A DNA stretch of 22,252 nucleotides, taken from the NCBI GenBank assembly GCA_964599565.1, contig CAZRFE010000040.1, positions 1 to 22,252 of the forward strand. Direction: 5' to 3'. Position 1 is the stretch's first letter; each line of letters starts with the position of its first letter. The position numbers and the translations under genes were made by a program. Source of the stretch: JAJUFS01 sp964599565. Its GTDB lineage: Bacteria > Pseudomonadota > Gammaproteobacteria > Natronospirales > JAJUFS01. The notes beneath the pieces are model-generated. The model was not told where the DNA came from. It made no database searches and saw only the letters and a list, made by a program, of their open reading frames with translations. Below are positions 13,231 to 20,886 of the stretch, piece by piece.

Positions 13231-13314
13231 GACCGCGTTCCTTGCGTACGATCGGGTTTCCTGCGCGGCGGGGTACGGCACGGCGGCAGGCCGGCCATCA
13301 TCAAGGGGGCATCA

Positions 13315-13770
13315 ATGAAAACCATTGCAATCAACATCTTCGCCGTCATCGCCGGCATTATCGTCGGCGGTCTCGTCAATTCGGGGCTGGTGCATGTCGG
13401 ACCGATGATCGTTCCGCTTCCCGAGGGCGTGGATGTCACGACGGTGGAAGGCCTGCGCGCCGGCATGGACCAACTCGGGCCCGCGAACTTCCTTTTCCCG
13501 TTCCTCGCCCACGCGCTCGGTACGCTGGTGGGCGCGTTCGTCGCGGCCGCGCTCGCGGCGAGCCATGGCGCAAAGCTTGCGATGGCGATCGGCGTGTTTT
13601 TCCTGGCGGGCGGGATCGCCGCGGTGAGCATGATCGGCGGGCCGATGTGGTTCATCGTCCTGGATCTTGTCGTGGCATACATCCCGATGGGCTGGCTGGG
13701 CGCTGTGCTCGCGCGCGCAACGCGACGCAGGATGCCGCCACGACCGTCCGCGGACGCCGCAGCCGGCTGA
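13315..13770 (+). CDS. Small integral membrane protein
   Basis: 151 residues from the ATG at 13315, set by AAGGGGG seven bases upstream; the frame is open further upstream without coding character. Four hydrophobic segments are visible (about 4-25, 58-80, 88-107 and 111-132), giving a four-helix inner-membrane protein with an Arg-rich cytoplasmic tail. A short soluble stretch between the first two helices holds PLPEGVDVTTVEGLRAGMDQLGP. The pattern is seen in uncharacterised proteobacterial membrane proteins; I cannot name a family. It diverges from arsR across the dyads at 13177-13219 and could share that control, but its own promoter is not clear. A 23-bp perfect inverted repeat follows its stop. 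Confidence 0.78.
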   Translation: MKTIAINIFAVIAGIIVGGLVNSGLVHVGPMIVPLPEGVDVTTVEGLRAGMDQLGPANFLFPFLAHALGTLVGAFVAAALAASHGAKLAMAIGVFFLAGGIAAVSMIGGPMWFIVLDLVVAYIPMGWLGAVLARATRRRMPPRPSADAAAG

Positions 13771-13782
13771 CATCTCACAAAA

Positions 13783-13833
13783 AATTGGGGTCAGAACAAA
13801 AATACCGCCTGTATTTTTGTTCTGACCCCAATT
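13783..13833. repeat. 23-bp perfect inverted repeat, likely a bidirectional terminator
   Basis: The left arm (13783-13805, beginning AATTGGGGTCAGAACA) and right arm (13811-13833) are exactly complementary over 23 bases around the five-base loop CGCCT. GGGGTCAG ends are typical of palindromic elements mobilised by REP-associated tyrosine transposases in gammaproteobacteria. It lies between the convergent membrane-protein and M1 peptidase genes, 13 and 22 bases from their stops, and probably ends both transcripts. Confidence 0.8.
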
Positions 13834-13854
13834 GACCGCCAATCAACCGCTGGA

Positions 13855-16560
13855 TCAGTTCGCCACGCGGCGGGACAGCGCGGCGGTGAATTCCTCCGCC
13901 TTCGCATCGCGGAAGGCCTCGCAAAGCGCGATTTTCTCCCTTGCCTGTGCAAGTCCGCGTTCATGACCCGGAAAGAGCGCGGCCGTCTTCTGGGCGAAGG
14001 CGTCGAGCTCGGCGATGCGATCGGTGTCGCAGAAGGCGCCGGCGAGGCCCGGTACGCGGCGGCGGTATTGCGCAGGCACCTTTTTCGACACCGCTTCCGG
14101 GTGTTCGCGCAGCCACTTCCACGTCGCTTCGCGCGTCTCGTCGTTCGTCATTTGCGCGGCGAGGATGCGGAATGCGTCGCTGGGTTCGGTCGCTTCCGCC
14201 AGCGCGAGTTCGCGCAGGCTAGCCGCGGTCTTCGGATCGTCGGACCAGCCGAGCGCTAACATGGCGGCGGATTCGAAAGCGGGGACGTCGATCGCATCTC
14301 TTGCTTCAAGAAAGGCGTTCACGAAAGCAGGGCCGATGTCCTCCACGGCGACACGCCCCGCGGCGCCGTACTCGTCCGCGGTCAGCGCCCTCGGGTCCCG
14401 CTCGCCGTCCATGCCGATGAACGCCGCCGCGGCATCGGCGAGGTGCTCGCGCAGTGCCTTGTCGCGCGCGGTCAGCGCGAGGAAGTCCTGCAGGCGCTGG
14501 CGCAGCACGCGCGCCTGTTCATCCTTCGCGTCCTGCAGGGCGTCGTAGCGGTCGCGGTAGAGACGCGAGGCGAACGCCATGGCGTGCGCTTCGCTTTCTT
14601 TCGACGTGAGTTCGAAGACATATCGCGCGAGTGCATCAAGCGGCGCGCCGGCGATGTCGGGATGGCCGGATGCCGCAGCTGTCTCCATGACGTTCAGCAA
14701 TACTTCGGCCGGTGCGTCGCCCGCCTCGAACGCGGCACGGGCGCTGTCCACGACCATCAGCGCCTCGGCGGGCGCGAGTTCGTCGAAATGCGCGATCAAT
14801 GCGCTCCACTGCCCGGCGGGGAGAGTGAAATGGTAATAGGCGTCGCCGCCCGCGTTCGGCATGATCCAGGCCGGGCACGCGGCGGTGTCGAGCGCGATCT
14901 TCGCCGTTGCCTCGCGCAGCAAGGCGCAGGTCCGCGCGCGTCCTTCCTCGCCGCCATACGCGATGCAGACCGGCACGATCCATTGCATGTCGGGATCGAT
15001 GGCCGAGCCGAGCGGCGCGTAACGACGCTGGCGAACGGTCACATGCGCACCCTCCGAATCGTCGCAATCAAGTGCGGTCTCGAGCAGGGGCACGCCGGGG
15101 CGTTCGATGAAACCTTTCAGCGATTCCTCGAAATCCGGATCGCCGGCGGTCTTTCCCATGACGCGGAAGAAGTCGCGCGAGTCGGCGACGCCGTCGGCGT
15201 ATTCATTGAAGTAGCGCTTGAGTCCGGCGCGCCATTTCTCCTTGCCGAGATACGCCTCGGTCATGTTCAGCACCGCCGCGCCCTTGGAATAGGTGATGCC
15301 GTCGTAGGCGTTGCGGATGTCGTCGTTGGACGCGATCTGCTGTCGCACGGCACGCGCGCTCGCCAGCGAATCCGCGCGCATCCCCCAAATCGCCGTGCGC
15401 TGGCTGTCGAGCTCGTAGCCCGCTTCGGGGAACAGCGTGCTCGCGGCGATCGGCTCGGCCCAGACGGCGAACGCCTCCTTCAGCCACAGGTCGTCCCACC
15501 AGGGCGGCGTGACGTAATCGCCGAACCACATGTGCGCGAGCTCGTGCGCGTGGATGCCGACGATGCGGCGCTGCTGGCGCGGAGACGGCGTGCCGCTCGA
15601 CAGGATGATGTCCTCCCGATAGGTCGGCGCACCCGCGAGTTCGGTCGCGCCACTCGGCCAGTCCGGCGCGGCGACGACATCCAGCTTTGCATACGGGTAG
15701 GGCGTCCCCGTGACGCGCTCGTAGGTTTCGATGAAGCTTTGCGTGGACGCCATGACGGCGGCCATTTCCGCGGCCTTGCCCTGGCGTGCCCAGCCCGACA
15801 CGGGAACGGTGTGCTTGCGGATGCCATTGGACGGCAGGTCCGCGATCGCGTATTCCTCGAAGGGACCGACCGCGAGCGAGACCAGGTAGGTGGGCAAGGG
15901 GCGCGTGGTTTCCAGGCGAACGCGCACCATGCCGTCGCCCGCCGGCTCGCGCGCGATCTCCGGGGCGTTGCCGATCACGACGTTGCTCGCGGGGATTGTC
16001 AGCGTGACGTCGAACGGCGTCTTGAAGCGCGGCTCGTCGAAGCCGGGAAAGGCCTTGCGGGCCTGGATCGACTCCGATTTCACGAGCGAGTACCACTCGT
16101 CGCCTTCCTTGACGCGGAACATGCCCGACAGCGCCGGATCGAAGGCGGCGTCATAGACGACATTCAGCGTCGCTTCACCGGCCGGAACGGTTTTCGCGAA
16201 ATCGATCCGCACAACACCGCTTTCAAGCACCTGCCGGTACGTTGCCGCGACCGGCTCGCCGCCCCTGGGCGTGACGCTGATCTCCGTCACGTCGAGATGG
16301 TTGCCGTGCATCCAGAAGCCGTCGGAAGCCTTGTCCAGTGCGATACGGATTGCAGCAGTGCCGCCGAAGCGCGGCTTGCGCGGGTCGACGGTGAGATCGA
16401 GCCGGTAGTGCAATGGCCGTACACCGTCGGGCAATTTCCCGTTCGGCGCGGCATCCGGTGAAAGGATTTCCTGCGCATTCGACGTCGCGGGTACGAAGGT
16501 GCAGGACATCAGCAGGCCGAGAAGAAGCCAGGTTGTCCCGACGCGGTTTCGAACATCCAT
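13855..16560 (-). CDS. Secreted M1 family zinc aminopeptidase
   Basis: 901 residues with a signal peptide (hydrophobic core at about 10-22, likely cut near TSNA-QE). The zinc site is HELAH at 339-343 with the third ligand E362, exactly 18 residues later, in WLKEAFAVW; Y424 in GITYSKGA is the usual catalytic Tyr. A beta-rich N-terminal domain (about 45-230) and a long helical ERAP1-like C-terminal domain (about 540-900) complete the M1 layout. The substrate-anchoring GAMEN motif is altered: at 304-308 it reads GATEL, so Gly, Ala and Glu are kept while Met and Asn are lost. It probably trims N-terminal residues of peptides in the periplasm. GGAG precedes the ATG. Confidence 0.93.
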   Translation of the reverse strand: MDVRNRVGTTWLLLGLLMSCTFVPATSNAQEILSPDAAPNGKLPDGVRPLHYRLDLTVDPRKPRFGGTAAIRIALDKASDGFWMHGNHLDVTEISVTPRGGEPVAATYRQVLESGVVRIDFAKTVPAGEATLNVVYDAAFDPALSGMFRVKEGDEWYSLVKSESIQARKAFPGFDEPRFKTPFDVTLTIPASNVVIGNAPEIAREPAGDGMVRVRLETTRPLPTYLVSLAVGPFEEYAIADLPSNGIRKHTVPVSGWARQGKAAEMAAVMASTQSFIETYERVTGTPYPYAKLDVVAAPDWPSGATELAGAPTYREDIILSSGTPSPRQQRRIVGIHAHELAHMWFGDYVTPPWWDDLWLKEAFAVWAEPIAASTLFPEAGYELDSQRTAIWGMRADSLASARAVRQQIASNDDIRNAYDGITYSKGAAVLNMTEAYLGKEKWRAGLKRYFNEYADGVADSRDFFRVMGKTAGDPDFEESLKGFIERPGVPLLETALDCDDSEGAHVTVRQRRYAPLGSAIDPDMQWIVPVCIAYGGEEGRARTCALLREATAKIALDTAACPAWIMPNAGGDAYYHFTLPAGQWSALIAHFDELAPAEALMVVDSARAAFEAGDAPAEVLLNVMETAAASGHPDIAGAPLDALARYVFELTSKESEAHAMAFASRLYRDRYDALQDAKDEQARVLRQRLQDFLALTARDKALREHLADAAAAFIGMDGERDPRALTADEYGAAGRVAVEDIGPAFVNAFLEARDAIDVPAFESAAMLALGWSDDPKTAASLRELALAEATEPSDAFRILAAQMTNDETREATWKWLREHPEAVSKKVPAQYRRRVPGLAGAFCDTDRIAELDAFAQKTAALFPGHERGLAQAREKIALCEAFRDAKAEEFTAALSRRVAN

Positions 16561-16844
16561 GCAAAAAACTCCGCCTTGCCCTTTAACAGGGGGCAGACTT
16601 TGGGCGAAACGCGCTCACCGATCAAGTTGCGGGCAGCCGAACCACACGAAGCGTCCGCATCTAAGCAGAGCAGCACTGGACGCGCGCGATGCAGGAGAGA
16701 GGAAAACCGCGTCGGCCCTTCCGCGGTTTCTGAAGGCTGACATGGAAAAGGCCGCGGCAGCGCTTGCACAAGCCGAGGCAGCACTCGCCGCAGCGGAACT
16801 GCTGAAGATGCTGGATATCGCCGAAACCGGAACGTTCGCGCGAT
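16561..16844. other. Intergenic stretch, no firm gene
   Basis: These ~285 bases lie between the M1 peptidase start and the stop of GFA protein 2, both minus strand, and should hold the M1 promoter; I see no clear hexamer pair. A plus-strand frame from an ATG at 16741 to 16897 encodes about 51 residues with a very Ala-rich start. It lacks a ribosome binding site and overlaps the GFA 3' end, so I do not call it a gene. Confidence 0.35.
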
Positions 16845-17237
16845 CTACTCTTCAGCGCGATCCGTGGCATCACGATCGCGATCGTATCGCTTCGTGAGCG
16901 GAAACGGCGGCAGCCAGGATTCGCGGCGGATGGTCCAAAGCTCGTATGTCGGCGTCAGCTGATCCGGCGCATCCAGTGATCCGAGGTTCACTTCGATTTC
17001 ATCTGCGGTGCGCGAGAAAACCGAAGCGCCGCAGCGAGGACAGAAGAACCGCCCGGCGTAGTCACGCGTTTCGCCATCGATGGTTACCGCATCGCTGGGA
17101 AATATCGCGGATGCATGAAACAGGGCGCCGTGATGCTTGCGGCAGTCGAGGCAGTGACAGATGCCGACGCGGTATGGATGCCCTGATGCTGCGATGCGGA
17201 CGTTGCCGCAAAGGCAGCCGCCGGTGAAGCGCTCCAT
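16845..17237 (-). CDS. GFA family protein 2
   Basis: 130 residues with the full GFA/CENP-V zinc pattern: C8-x-C10, C27-x-C29-x-x-C32 and C66-x-x-C69. It begins with the family opening FTGGCLCGNVRI and has GICHCLDCRKHHGALFHASAIFP. It is clearly a paralogue of the protein at 10642-11049, but the two differ at most positions outside the Cys residues, so this is not a recent duplication. The C-terminal ~20 residues are very charged (Arg/Asp/Glu), which is unusual. GGGAG precedes the ATG. The stop is TAG. It stands alone: the upstream neighbour on the same strand ends 148 bases away behind a terminator. The substrate is unknown. Confidence 0.87.
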   Translation of the reverse strand: MERFTGGCLCGNVRIAASGHPYRVGICHCLDCRKHHGALFHASAIFPSDAVTIDGETRDYAGRFFCPRCGASVFSRTADEIEVNLGSLDAPDQLTPTYELWTIRRESWLPPFPLTKRYDRDRDATDRAEE

Positions 17238-17349
17238 GTTGCATCTCCCGTGGAATCAGGTCGCCTCAATGTTCAATGCGGTGATCCTGTCATTGCAACT
17301 GCACGGCCGTGATGTGCGCAGACTGAACACTATTTGATGACGCAATGAG

Positions 17350-17373
17350 AAAGGCCGCCTTGCGGCGGCCTTT
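17350..17373 (-). terminator. Intrinsic terminator of the TonB-like gene
   Basis: AAAGGCCGCC and GGCGGCCTTT form a perfect ten-base-pair stem around a four-base loop. On the minus strand it is followed by TTTCTCATT. It lies 12 bases past the stop at 17386 and separates that gene from GFA protein 2. Confidence 0.75.
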
Positions 17374-17385
17374 GTTGCCGATGAC

Positions 17386-18015
17386 TTACAGTCCGTGCAT
17401 CTGTGGCCCGTGCGCCTCGTCAGCCTTGAGTTCGAACACCAGCGGAAAGTCCATGTCCGTTGCCACAGCAATCCCGTCCTTGTACCGGGGAGAGAACTCC
17501 CATTGCTTCAGCGCGTTTCTTCCCGCGCGATACAGGTCCATGTTGCCGCCGGATTCCGCGCTGCGGTTGACTTCGGTCACCGAACCATCCGCAGCCACGC
17601 TGATTCGATAAACGATTTCAACGGGCGTGGTGAAGTTCTGCTGCGAATATACCGGTTCCACCTTCCGCACCGGGAACGCATCGGAGTTGCTGTATCCGAA
17701 CTTCATCTGATCCTGCCCGTTGTCGGACACGACCTTCCAGTCAATGGCAACCCGGTAGATGCCGTCGTCGGTCGGTGCCGCCATATGCGCGTTACGCGCC
17801 TTTGTCATCAACGAGGGCGAAACCTTCGCAACGATGTCGGCCGGGAGTTCGGAATTGGGTCCGTCCACGAATTCCGCCTTCATGTCCTCCGCGATCTGCA
17901 CAGTTGCGTAAATCATTCCTTGCGCCGTCGGCTCGTTCGCTTGCGCGCTGGTTTCTTCTTCTGCATTCACGGGAACAGCCAGAAACAACATGATGAAAAC
18001 CGCTGTCAATCGCAT
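17386..18015 (-). CDS. TonB C-terminal-like periplasmic protein
   Basis: 209 residues with a short signal peptide ending VNA-EE. The last ~75 residues (about 133-205) follow the TonB C-terminal pattern: VEIVYRISVAADGSVTEVNRSAESGG, a GRNALKQWEFSPRYKDG helix and turn, then a final DFPLVFEL strand. The usual N-terminal membrane anchor and Pro-rich spacer of TonB are absent; in their place is a soluble stretch (about 20-130) of unknown fold. Proteins of this kind are common in Xanthomonadales-type genomes and are unlikely to energise transport by themselves. AAGGAG precedes the ATG, a promoter is visible at 18100-18127, and the terminator at 17350 makes it a single-gene unit. Confidence 0.75.
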   Translation of the reverse strand: MRLTAVFIMLFLAVPVNAEEETSAQANEPTAQGMIYATVQIAEDMKAEFVDGPNSELPADIVAKVSPSLMTKARNAHMAAPTDDGIYRVAIDWKVVSDNGQDQMKFGYSNSDAFPVRKVEPVYSQQNFTTPVEIVYRISVAADGSVTEVNRSAESGGNMDLYRAGRNALKQWEFSPRYKDGIAVATDMDFPLVFELKADEAHGPQMHGL

Positions 18016-18099
18016 GCTGGTACTCCTTATGGTTGATTCACCTTTCCAAGGGCTTTCCGAACGTCCTGCCTTTCTGGCAAGTCCCCTGCCTTCAATCGA

Positions 18100-18127
18100 A
18101 GAATAGGTTCAGGAAAGGCGCAGTCAA
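18100..18127 (-). promoter_or_regulatory. Sigma70 promoter of the TonB-like gene
   Basis: On the minus strand, TTGACT (18127-18122), a 16-base spacer and TATTCT (18105-18100). The predicted start near 18093 leaves a leader of about 78 bases before the ATG at 18015. Confidence 0.5.
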
Positions 18128-18205
18128 GCCGCCTGCTATTCGTCCGGCGCGCAACGATCATGTCCAAGGAGGGCGCGCCGGTAAGATAACGGCAGAGGTG
18201 ATCGG

Positions 18206-18259
18206 GACACAATGAACTTCGATTTCACAGCGGTGTCACGGTGCCGGTTCATTCGTGTC
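18206..18259. other. Inverted repeat across the ACT gene stop codon
   Basis: GACACAATGAAC (18206-18217) pairs with GTTCATT-C-GTGTC (18247-18259), with one bulged base and a 29-base loop. It spans the stop codon at 18249-18251 of the tandem-ACT gene. There is no T tract. It may be a weak terminator or a 3'-end stabiliser. Confidence 0.3.
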
Positions 18260-18674
18260 GCGATGGCCGTTCCGCCGATTCCGCGGTCATCCACGCCGCT
18301 GAAACCCTTTGCGCCGCTTTCCGGTCGTCGACGACCAGCACCAGGTTGCCGGCGTGATCGCTGTAGAGCGCTTCGATGTTCACGCCCGCATCCGCCATGC
18401 GTCTCGACAGCTCGCCGAGCTGGCCGGGCACGTCCTGTTTCAAGCGGGCCATGACGACGTCATTGACGGCCAGCACTTCGATGCCTGCTCCAAGCAATGC
18501 ACGGCGCGCATCGTCGCCATCCTTGAACAGAAAATGTGCGATGCCGTGTTCGCCGTCGCCCGGTACAAGCCATGCGCCACCTCCTTCCACGCTGACGCCG
18601 GCCTTTCCCAGCGCGCTGCCCATGGCGGCGAGTGCGCCGGGGCTGTTCTCCAGGCGGATGCAAAGATCCTTCAT
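18249..18674 (-). CDS. Tandem ACT domain protein
   Basis: 141 residues made of two ACT domains. The first (about 1-65) begins KDLCIRLENSPGALAAMGSALGKAGVSVEG, and the second (about 70-130) ARLKQDVPGQLGELSRRMADAGVNIEALYSD; each shows the ACT turn of a Pro-Gly followed by a helix and an Asn/Ser-x-x strand. ACT pairs bind amino acids or similar small ligands and usually regulate an attached enzyme, but no catalytic domain is fused here, so this is a stand-alone sensor. Its ATG overlaps the stop of the monooxygenase gene (ATGA), so the two are co-translated. What ligand it binds, and whether it controls the monooxygenase, is unknown. Confidence 0.85.
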   Translation of the reverse strand: MKDLCIRLENSPGALAAMGSALGKAGVSVEGGGAWLVPGDGEHGIAHFLFKDGDDARRALLGAGIEVLAVNDVVMARLKQDVPGQLGELSRRMADAGVNIEALYSDHAGNLVLVVDDRKAAQRVSAAWMTAESAERPSRHE

Positions 18675-18982
18675 CGGCCGTACTCCCGTTCAACGCGCGT
18701 GATCCGCACGCGATAGTGCGCATACCATTTTTCGCGCCCGAGCCGTTGCGCGGTGCGGTGTTCCAGGTTGGCTTTCCAGTCGCGCACCGCCTCGAGGCTT
18801 TCCCAGTATGAAACCGTGATGCCGATTCCCGAATGCGCACTCTCGAAACCGAGGAAGCCTGGCTGTTGCCGAGCGAGAACGACCATCTGCTCGCTCATGG
18901 CGTCGTAACCTTCCATCTCACCTGTCCGTTGCGAGGTGAAAATGACGGCGTAATAGGGTGGTTGCGGCGTTTCTGCGATCAT
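18671..18982 (-). CDS. Antibiotic biosynthesis monooxygenase (ABM) domain protein
   Basis: 103 residues from the ATG at 18982, fixed by GGGAG eight bases upstream; the frame is open further back, into the divergent regulator gene. The ABM ferredoxin-like fold is shown by YYAVIFTSQRTGEMEGYDAMSEQMVVLARQQPGFLGFESAHSGIGITVSYWESLEAVRDWKANLEHRTAQRLGREKWYAHYRVRITRVE. The PGFLGFES and SYWESLEAVRDWK motifs are the family signature. Members include cofactor-free monooxygenases and heme-degrading enzymes, but many are uncharacterised. It lies 73 bases from, and divergent to, an ArsR-type regulator at 19056, and is followed by the ACT gene. A substrate cannot be assigned. Confidence 0.87.
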   Translation of the reverse strand: MIAETPQPPYYAVIFTSQRTGEMEGYDAMSEQMVVLARQQPGFLGFESAHSGIGITVSYWESLEAVRDWKANLEHRTAQRLGREKWYAHYRVRITRVEREYGR

Positions 18983-19037
18983 GTCATCTCCCGTCGTGTT
19001 GACCATCGACACTGTAGTCACGCGGCGCTCGGAAAGA

Positions 19038-19053
19038 TTCGATCGGGATCGAA
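19038..19053. promoter_or_regulatory. 16-bp palindrome at the ArsR 2 start
   Basis: TTCGATC-GG-GATCGAA is a perfect inverted repeat with seven-base arms, ending two bases before the ATG at 19056 and covering the place where its ribosome binding site should be. In the 73-base gap between divergent genes it is the best candidate operator. Binding there would block regulator translation or transcription and could also affect the monooxygenase promoter. Confidence 0.55.
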
Positions 19054-19055
19054 GC

Positions 19056-19709
19056 ATGCAACAGGATGAATGGCTGACCAGGATCGGCGCGTTGCTGGTG
19101 GATCGCTCACGCAGCGCGATGCTTGTGCGGTTGATGGACGGCCGTGCATATACAGCGACCGAGCTCGCACGCGCGGCCGGCATTGCAGCGCCGACGGCGA
19201 GCCATCACCTCGAGAAATTCCTCACGGCCGGTTTTCTGAATGTCCTGCAGCAGGGGCGGCACCGGTACTTCCGGATTGCAGATGCCGACGTCGCCGCGTT
19301 CATCGAGACGGCGCTGTCCATGCACGAAGGTCTGTCCGCCGGGCGCATCAGAACGACCTGTCCTGTGAATCTCCGGCAAGCGCGCATGTGCTACGACCAT
19401 CTTGCCGGCGAGTGCGGCGTCCGGTTGCTGGCATCGGGTCTCGAACGCGGACTGTTTCGCAGCGAGGGAGAGCGGATCGTGGTGGCCGAACCCGGCGAGC
19501 CGTTCCTCGCGGAAATCGGTGTCGATGCGTCGGAACTGCACGGGCGATTCTGCCTGGACTGGTCCGAGCGCCGCTTCCATCTTGCCGGCCCATTGGCGTC
19601 AGCGATCACCCGACGCGTCATCGACGAACGGTGGTTCCTGCGCGGAACACAACGAGAACTGCGGATGACGGAAAAAGGCCGGCGTGGAATGGCGACGTGG
19701 TTCACGTGA
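19056..19709 (+). CDS. ArsR-type helix-turn-helix regulator 2
   Basis: 217 residues, about twice the length of a plain ArsR protein. The N-terminal winged helix reads IGALLVDRSRSAMLVRLMDGRAYTATELARAAGIAAPTASHHLEKFLTAGFLNVLQQGRHRYFRIAD (residues of about 9-75). A C-terminal domain (about 95-217) has the conserved ARMCYDHLAGECGVRLLASGLERGLF stretch with two Cys, a central strand-rich part and ERRFHLAGPLASAITRRVIDERWF. This long form is common next to ABM-domain genes, as here. The two C-terminal Cys could sense redox or electrophiles, but this is inference. I chose the ATG at 19056, although an earlier in-frame ATG exists at 18981, because the HTH domain then begins at a normal distance. Confidence 0.83.
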   Translation: MQQDEWLTRIGALLVDRSRSAMLVRLMDGRAYTATELARAAGIAAPTASHHLEKFLTAGFLNVLQQGRHRYFRIADADVAAFIETALSMHEGLSAGRIRTTCPVNLRQARMCYDHLAGECGVRLLASGLERGLFRSEGERIVVAEPGEPFLAEIGVDASELHGRFCLDWSERRFHLAGPLASAITRRVIDERWFLRGTQRELRMTEKGRRGMATWFT

Positions 19710-19782
19710 TTTCGTTACTGCGGACACGGCCATCGCACGTGCGACGCCTCGGTCGGGTCCGGTGGTTATCGCGTGATGTCCG

Positions 19783-20745
19783 CTATCTTTCTGCGCCTGC
19801 CGTGAACATGCGGCGAAAGTGGCTTGGGTCCATTCCATGAAGCTGATTGAACGCGACGGAAAAACTGCTCCTGCTGGAGAACCCGACGCGTTTGGCGACA
19901 TCGGCAACCGGAAGTGCCGTGGTGACCAGCAGCTCGCTCGCGCGCCGCAGCCGCACGAGCTTGACCAGGCTCATCGGCGATTGACCAAAGGCGCGCCGGA
20001 ACGCTGCGGCGAACGCTGAACGGCTCATGCCTGCGATCGTCGCAAGACCTTCCACCGTATATGCAGCGGCGGGTTCGTCGAAAACGGCATGCAATGCACG
20101 GCCTAGCCGCTTGTCCGTCACACCGGCCAGCCAGGGCAACAAGGGTAACGGCGACGATTCACGTTCGATCCAGCGCCGCAACGCAAGAACGAGGCACTGC
20201 TTGAGCAATGCCTCGGTCAGCACGCGTGATCCCACTCCCGGTCGGGCCGACTCGGCCAGCAACCGGACAAACTGGTCTTGCAGGCTTTCGTCGCCGCCAA
20301 AGCGCACGACCAGTGGCTCGCGCAACGAGGCGAAAAGGTCCAGTCCGCCGGCCAGGCCCACGCGGAGTTCGCCGCATGCGGTGGCAATGCCCGGCTCACC
20401 GTCGCCCGCGACCAGCGTCGGAATGGATTCACGGGATGAAACTCCGCACAGGCGCACGCGATGCTCGATCTGTACCGGTTCTGTCGCGTTGCTTTCGATC
20501 CGGTAAGCAATCCCTGGTGGCAGCAGTACGAAAGTGTGCGGCTCAAGTTGAATGGGCAGACCGCCATCGACCGTCAGGTTGCCGGCGCCTGCAAGGCAGT
20601 AGTGCACGCTCGCCGTCCTGCAGACGTCGAAGCGCATTCCCCATCCATCGCGTATGTCGCAGACCGTGAAATGCGTTACGCCGATGTCGAGCGTAGCGAG
20701 CAGATGGTCGAGGACCGTGTGCGCGGATGAGGGTAGCTTGGACAT
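19783..20745 (-). CDS. AraC family regulator with cupin sensor domain
   Basis: 320 residues from the ATG at 20745. The N-terminal half (about 1-190) is a cupin-like sensor: THFTVCDIRDGWGMRFDVCRTASVHYCLAGAGNLTVDGG leads into a beta-barrel with an LPPGIAYRIES turn. The C-terminal ~100 residues carry the two AraC helix-turn-helix motifs, YTVEGLATIAGMSRSAFAAAFRRAFGQSPMSLVKLVRLRRASELL and VADVAKRVGFSSRSSFSVAFNQLHGMDPSHFRRMF. The frame stays open far upstream into msrB but is not coding there. It diverges from the msrB-msrA-MDR operon, which it probably regulates. Several Cys lie in the sensor half and could report oxidants, but this is inference. Confidence 0.88.
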   Translation of the reverse strand: MSKLPSSAHTVLDHLLATLDIGVTHFTVCDIRDGWGMRFDVCRTASVHYCLAGAGNLTVDGGLPIQLEPHTFVLLPPGIAYRIESNATEPVQIEHRVRLCGVSSRESIPTLVAGDGEPGIATACGELRVGLAGGLDLFASLREPLVVRFGGDESLQDQFVRLLAESARPGVGSRVLTEALLKQCLVLALRRWIERESSPLPLLPWLAGVTDKRLGRALHAVFDEPAAAYTVEGLATIAGMSRSAFAAAFRRAFGQSPMSLVKLVRLRRASELLVTTALPVADVAKRVGFSSRSSFSVAFNQLHGMDPSHFRRMFTAGAER

Positions 20746-20822
20746 GTGCACAGTTTGCGCATATGGACGACTGAGAACCAATTCGAGACCAAACGGAACG
20801 TCGACAACGTCACCATGGCTGA

Positions 20823-20836
20823 CCGTCCCCGGACGG
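20823..20836. promoter_or_regulatory. Palindrome in the AraC-msrB intergenic region
   Basis: CCGTCC-CC-GGACGG is a perfect dyad with six-base arms, 50 bases before the msrB ATG, in the 141-bp divergent gap. It could be an operator or a leader hairpin. AraC proteins usually bind direct repeats, so the link to the neighbouring regulator is uncertain. Confidence 0.3.
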
Positions 20837-20886
20837 ATGAGCGGGCAGCAACCGGTCGGCTCAGGCAAAGTAACAGGAGGCTGATT

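Noticed and set aside
14443..16461. Very long plus-strand open frame (about 672 codons)
   Set aside because: It is antisense to the M1 peptidase, whose HELAH site, signal peptide and ribosome binding site are all in place. Its product is Arg/His/Gly-rich without any domain, typical of an antisense shadow in high-GC DNA.
16741..16897. 51-codon Ala-rich plus-strand frame
   Set aside because: It lacks a ribosome binding site, has low-complexity composition at its start, and overlaps the 3' end of GFA protein 2 on the other strand.
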